A stretch of 5,657 bases of DNA from an uncultured Collinsella sp. Lineage in GTDB: Bacteria > Actinomycetota > Coriobacteriia > Coriobacteriales > Coriobacteriaceae. Shown piece after piece: positions 5,013 to 5,657 of this stretch (positions are counted from its first letter, which is position 1; the number at the start of each line of letters is the position of its first letter). The stretch spans positions 1 to 5,657 of the forward strand of contig CAUBWQ010000080.1 in assembly GCA_958439775.1 (NCBI GenBank), read 5' to 3'. Under the pieces are notes generated by a model that was not told the origin of the DNA, did not search any database, and saw nothing but the letters and a program-made list of their open reading frames with translations. The translations under genes and the position numbers were made by a program.

Positions 5013-5657
5013 AGTTGCCGTAACCTCCCCTCTCCTGGTCGCGGATAACGTGGCCGCCCTCGAGGGCGATCACGCGACGGTGCATGCTATCGACCATCTC
5101 GCGGTCGTGCGTGGCGACGATCACGGTGGTGCCGGTGCGGTTAATACGCTCGAGCAGCTTCATGATTCCCAGCGAGATCGCCGGGTCGAGATTGCCCGTC
5201 GGCTCGTCGCAGATCAGCAGCGGCGGACGGTTGACCATAGCGCGGGCGACGGCAACGCGCTGCTGCTCGCCACCGGAAAGCTGGTCGGGCAGCGAGTCCA
5301 TCTGATCGGCCAGGCCGACCAGACGCAGCACCTCGGGCACCTGGCTGCGAATGACGCCCTTGGGCTTGCCGATGCACTGCAGGGCAAACGCCACGTTTTC
5401 GTAAGCGGTCTTTTGCGGCAGAAGCTTAAAGTCCTGGAACACGGCGCCAATCTGGCGGCGCAGGAACGGAACCTTGCGGTTCTTGATCTTCATGAGGTCC
5501 TGACCGGCAACCAGGATGCGGCCGCTCGTCGGCTTGACGTCGCGGTTGAGCGTCGAAAGCAGCGTGGTCTTACCCGAGCCGGAGTGACCGACCAGGAAGA
5601 CGAACTCGCCCGGATAGATCTCGATGTTAATGTCGTCGAGTGCAGGCTTGTTGGGCT
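4999..5657 (-). CDS. ftsE: Cell-division ATP-binding protein FtsE, missing its first residues
   Basis: 218 codons are visible; the start lies beyond the right edge, with probably only about 10-15 residues missing given the usual ~225-230 residue length. Numbering from the first visible residue, a full ABC ATPase set is present: Walker [10 protein letters not shown] (23-31); Q-loop VFQDFKLLP with Gln74; signature [14 protein letters not shown] (126-139); Walker [14 protein letters not shown] (146-158) with catalytic Glu151; H-loop His183 in ATHD. FtsE is the cytoplasmic ATPase that drives FtsX conformational change at the divisome. The stop TAA (4999-5001) overlaps the start of ftsX by 14 bp, so the two form one transcription and translation unit. 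Adjacency to FtsX separates it from related LolD/MacB-type ATPases. Confidence 0.96.
   Translation of the reverse strand, partial: PNKPALDDINIEIYPGEFVFLVGHSGSGKTTLLSTLNRDVKPTSGRILVAGQDLMKIKNRKVPFLRRQIGAVFQDFKLLPQKTAYENVAFALQCIGKPKGVIRSQVPEVLRLVGLADQMDSLPDQLSGGEQQRVAVARAMVNRPPLLICDEPTGNLDPAISLGIMKLLERINRTGTTVIVATHDREMVDSMHRRVIALEGGHVIRDQERGGYGNYGTN
5024..5030 (-). promoter_or_regulatory. ftsX ribosome binding site inside ftsE
   Basis: The minus strand reads GGGGAGG within the last codons of ftsE, 11 bases before the ftsX ATG. The spacing is long but the match is strong. The location means ribosomes finishing ftsE pass through the ftsX initiation region. Confidence 0.6.

Overview
This 5.66-kb window looks like chromosomal DNA of a high-GC Gram-positive gut actinobacterium. 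My best guess is class Coriobacteriia, Collinsella-like. That rests on protein style, GC-rich codon choice, strong AGGAGG-type ribosome binding sites and the ftsE-ftsX-rnr order; no 16S or other phylogenetic marker is present. Every gene I can support lies on the minus strand, so transcription runs from high to low coordinates.

Right part (4034-5657): the divisome ABC transporter pair ftsE (5' end cut by the window edge) and ftsX. They overlap by 14 bp and are closed by a strong Rho-independent terminator. Middle (1821-3956): a complete RNase R-type 3'-5' exoribonuclease gene (rnr) with its own AGGAGG site. This part is housekeeping: cell division and peptidoglycan-hydrolase control, then RNA turnover.

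Left part (1-1820): accessory in character. A small serine recombinase of the resolvase/invertase type follows rnr. It is preceded by a compact cluster of inverted repeats that includes a 26-bp dyad with the geometry of a serine-recombinase crossover site. Next come a VanZ-family membrane protein gene, probably starting at TTG, and a hairpin that probably ends its transcript. Last is the first 49 codons of an RpiR-family transcription regulator, whose leader contains two operator-like dyads. No gene-free stretch exceeds about 205 bp.

I found no clear multi-gene novel system. The most interesting object is the solitary recombinase with its own upstream repeat cluster, plus a 10-bp inverted repeat bracketing the locus. 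It could be a small mobile or inversion module inserted after rnr, or a domesticated autoregulated recombinase. The sequence alone does not decide between these.
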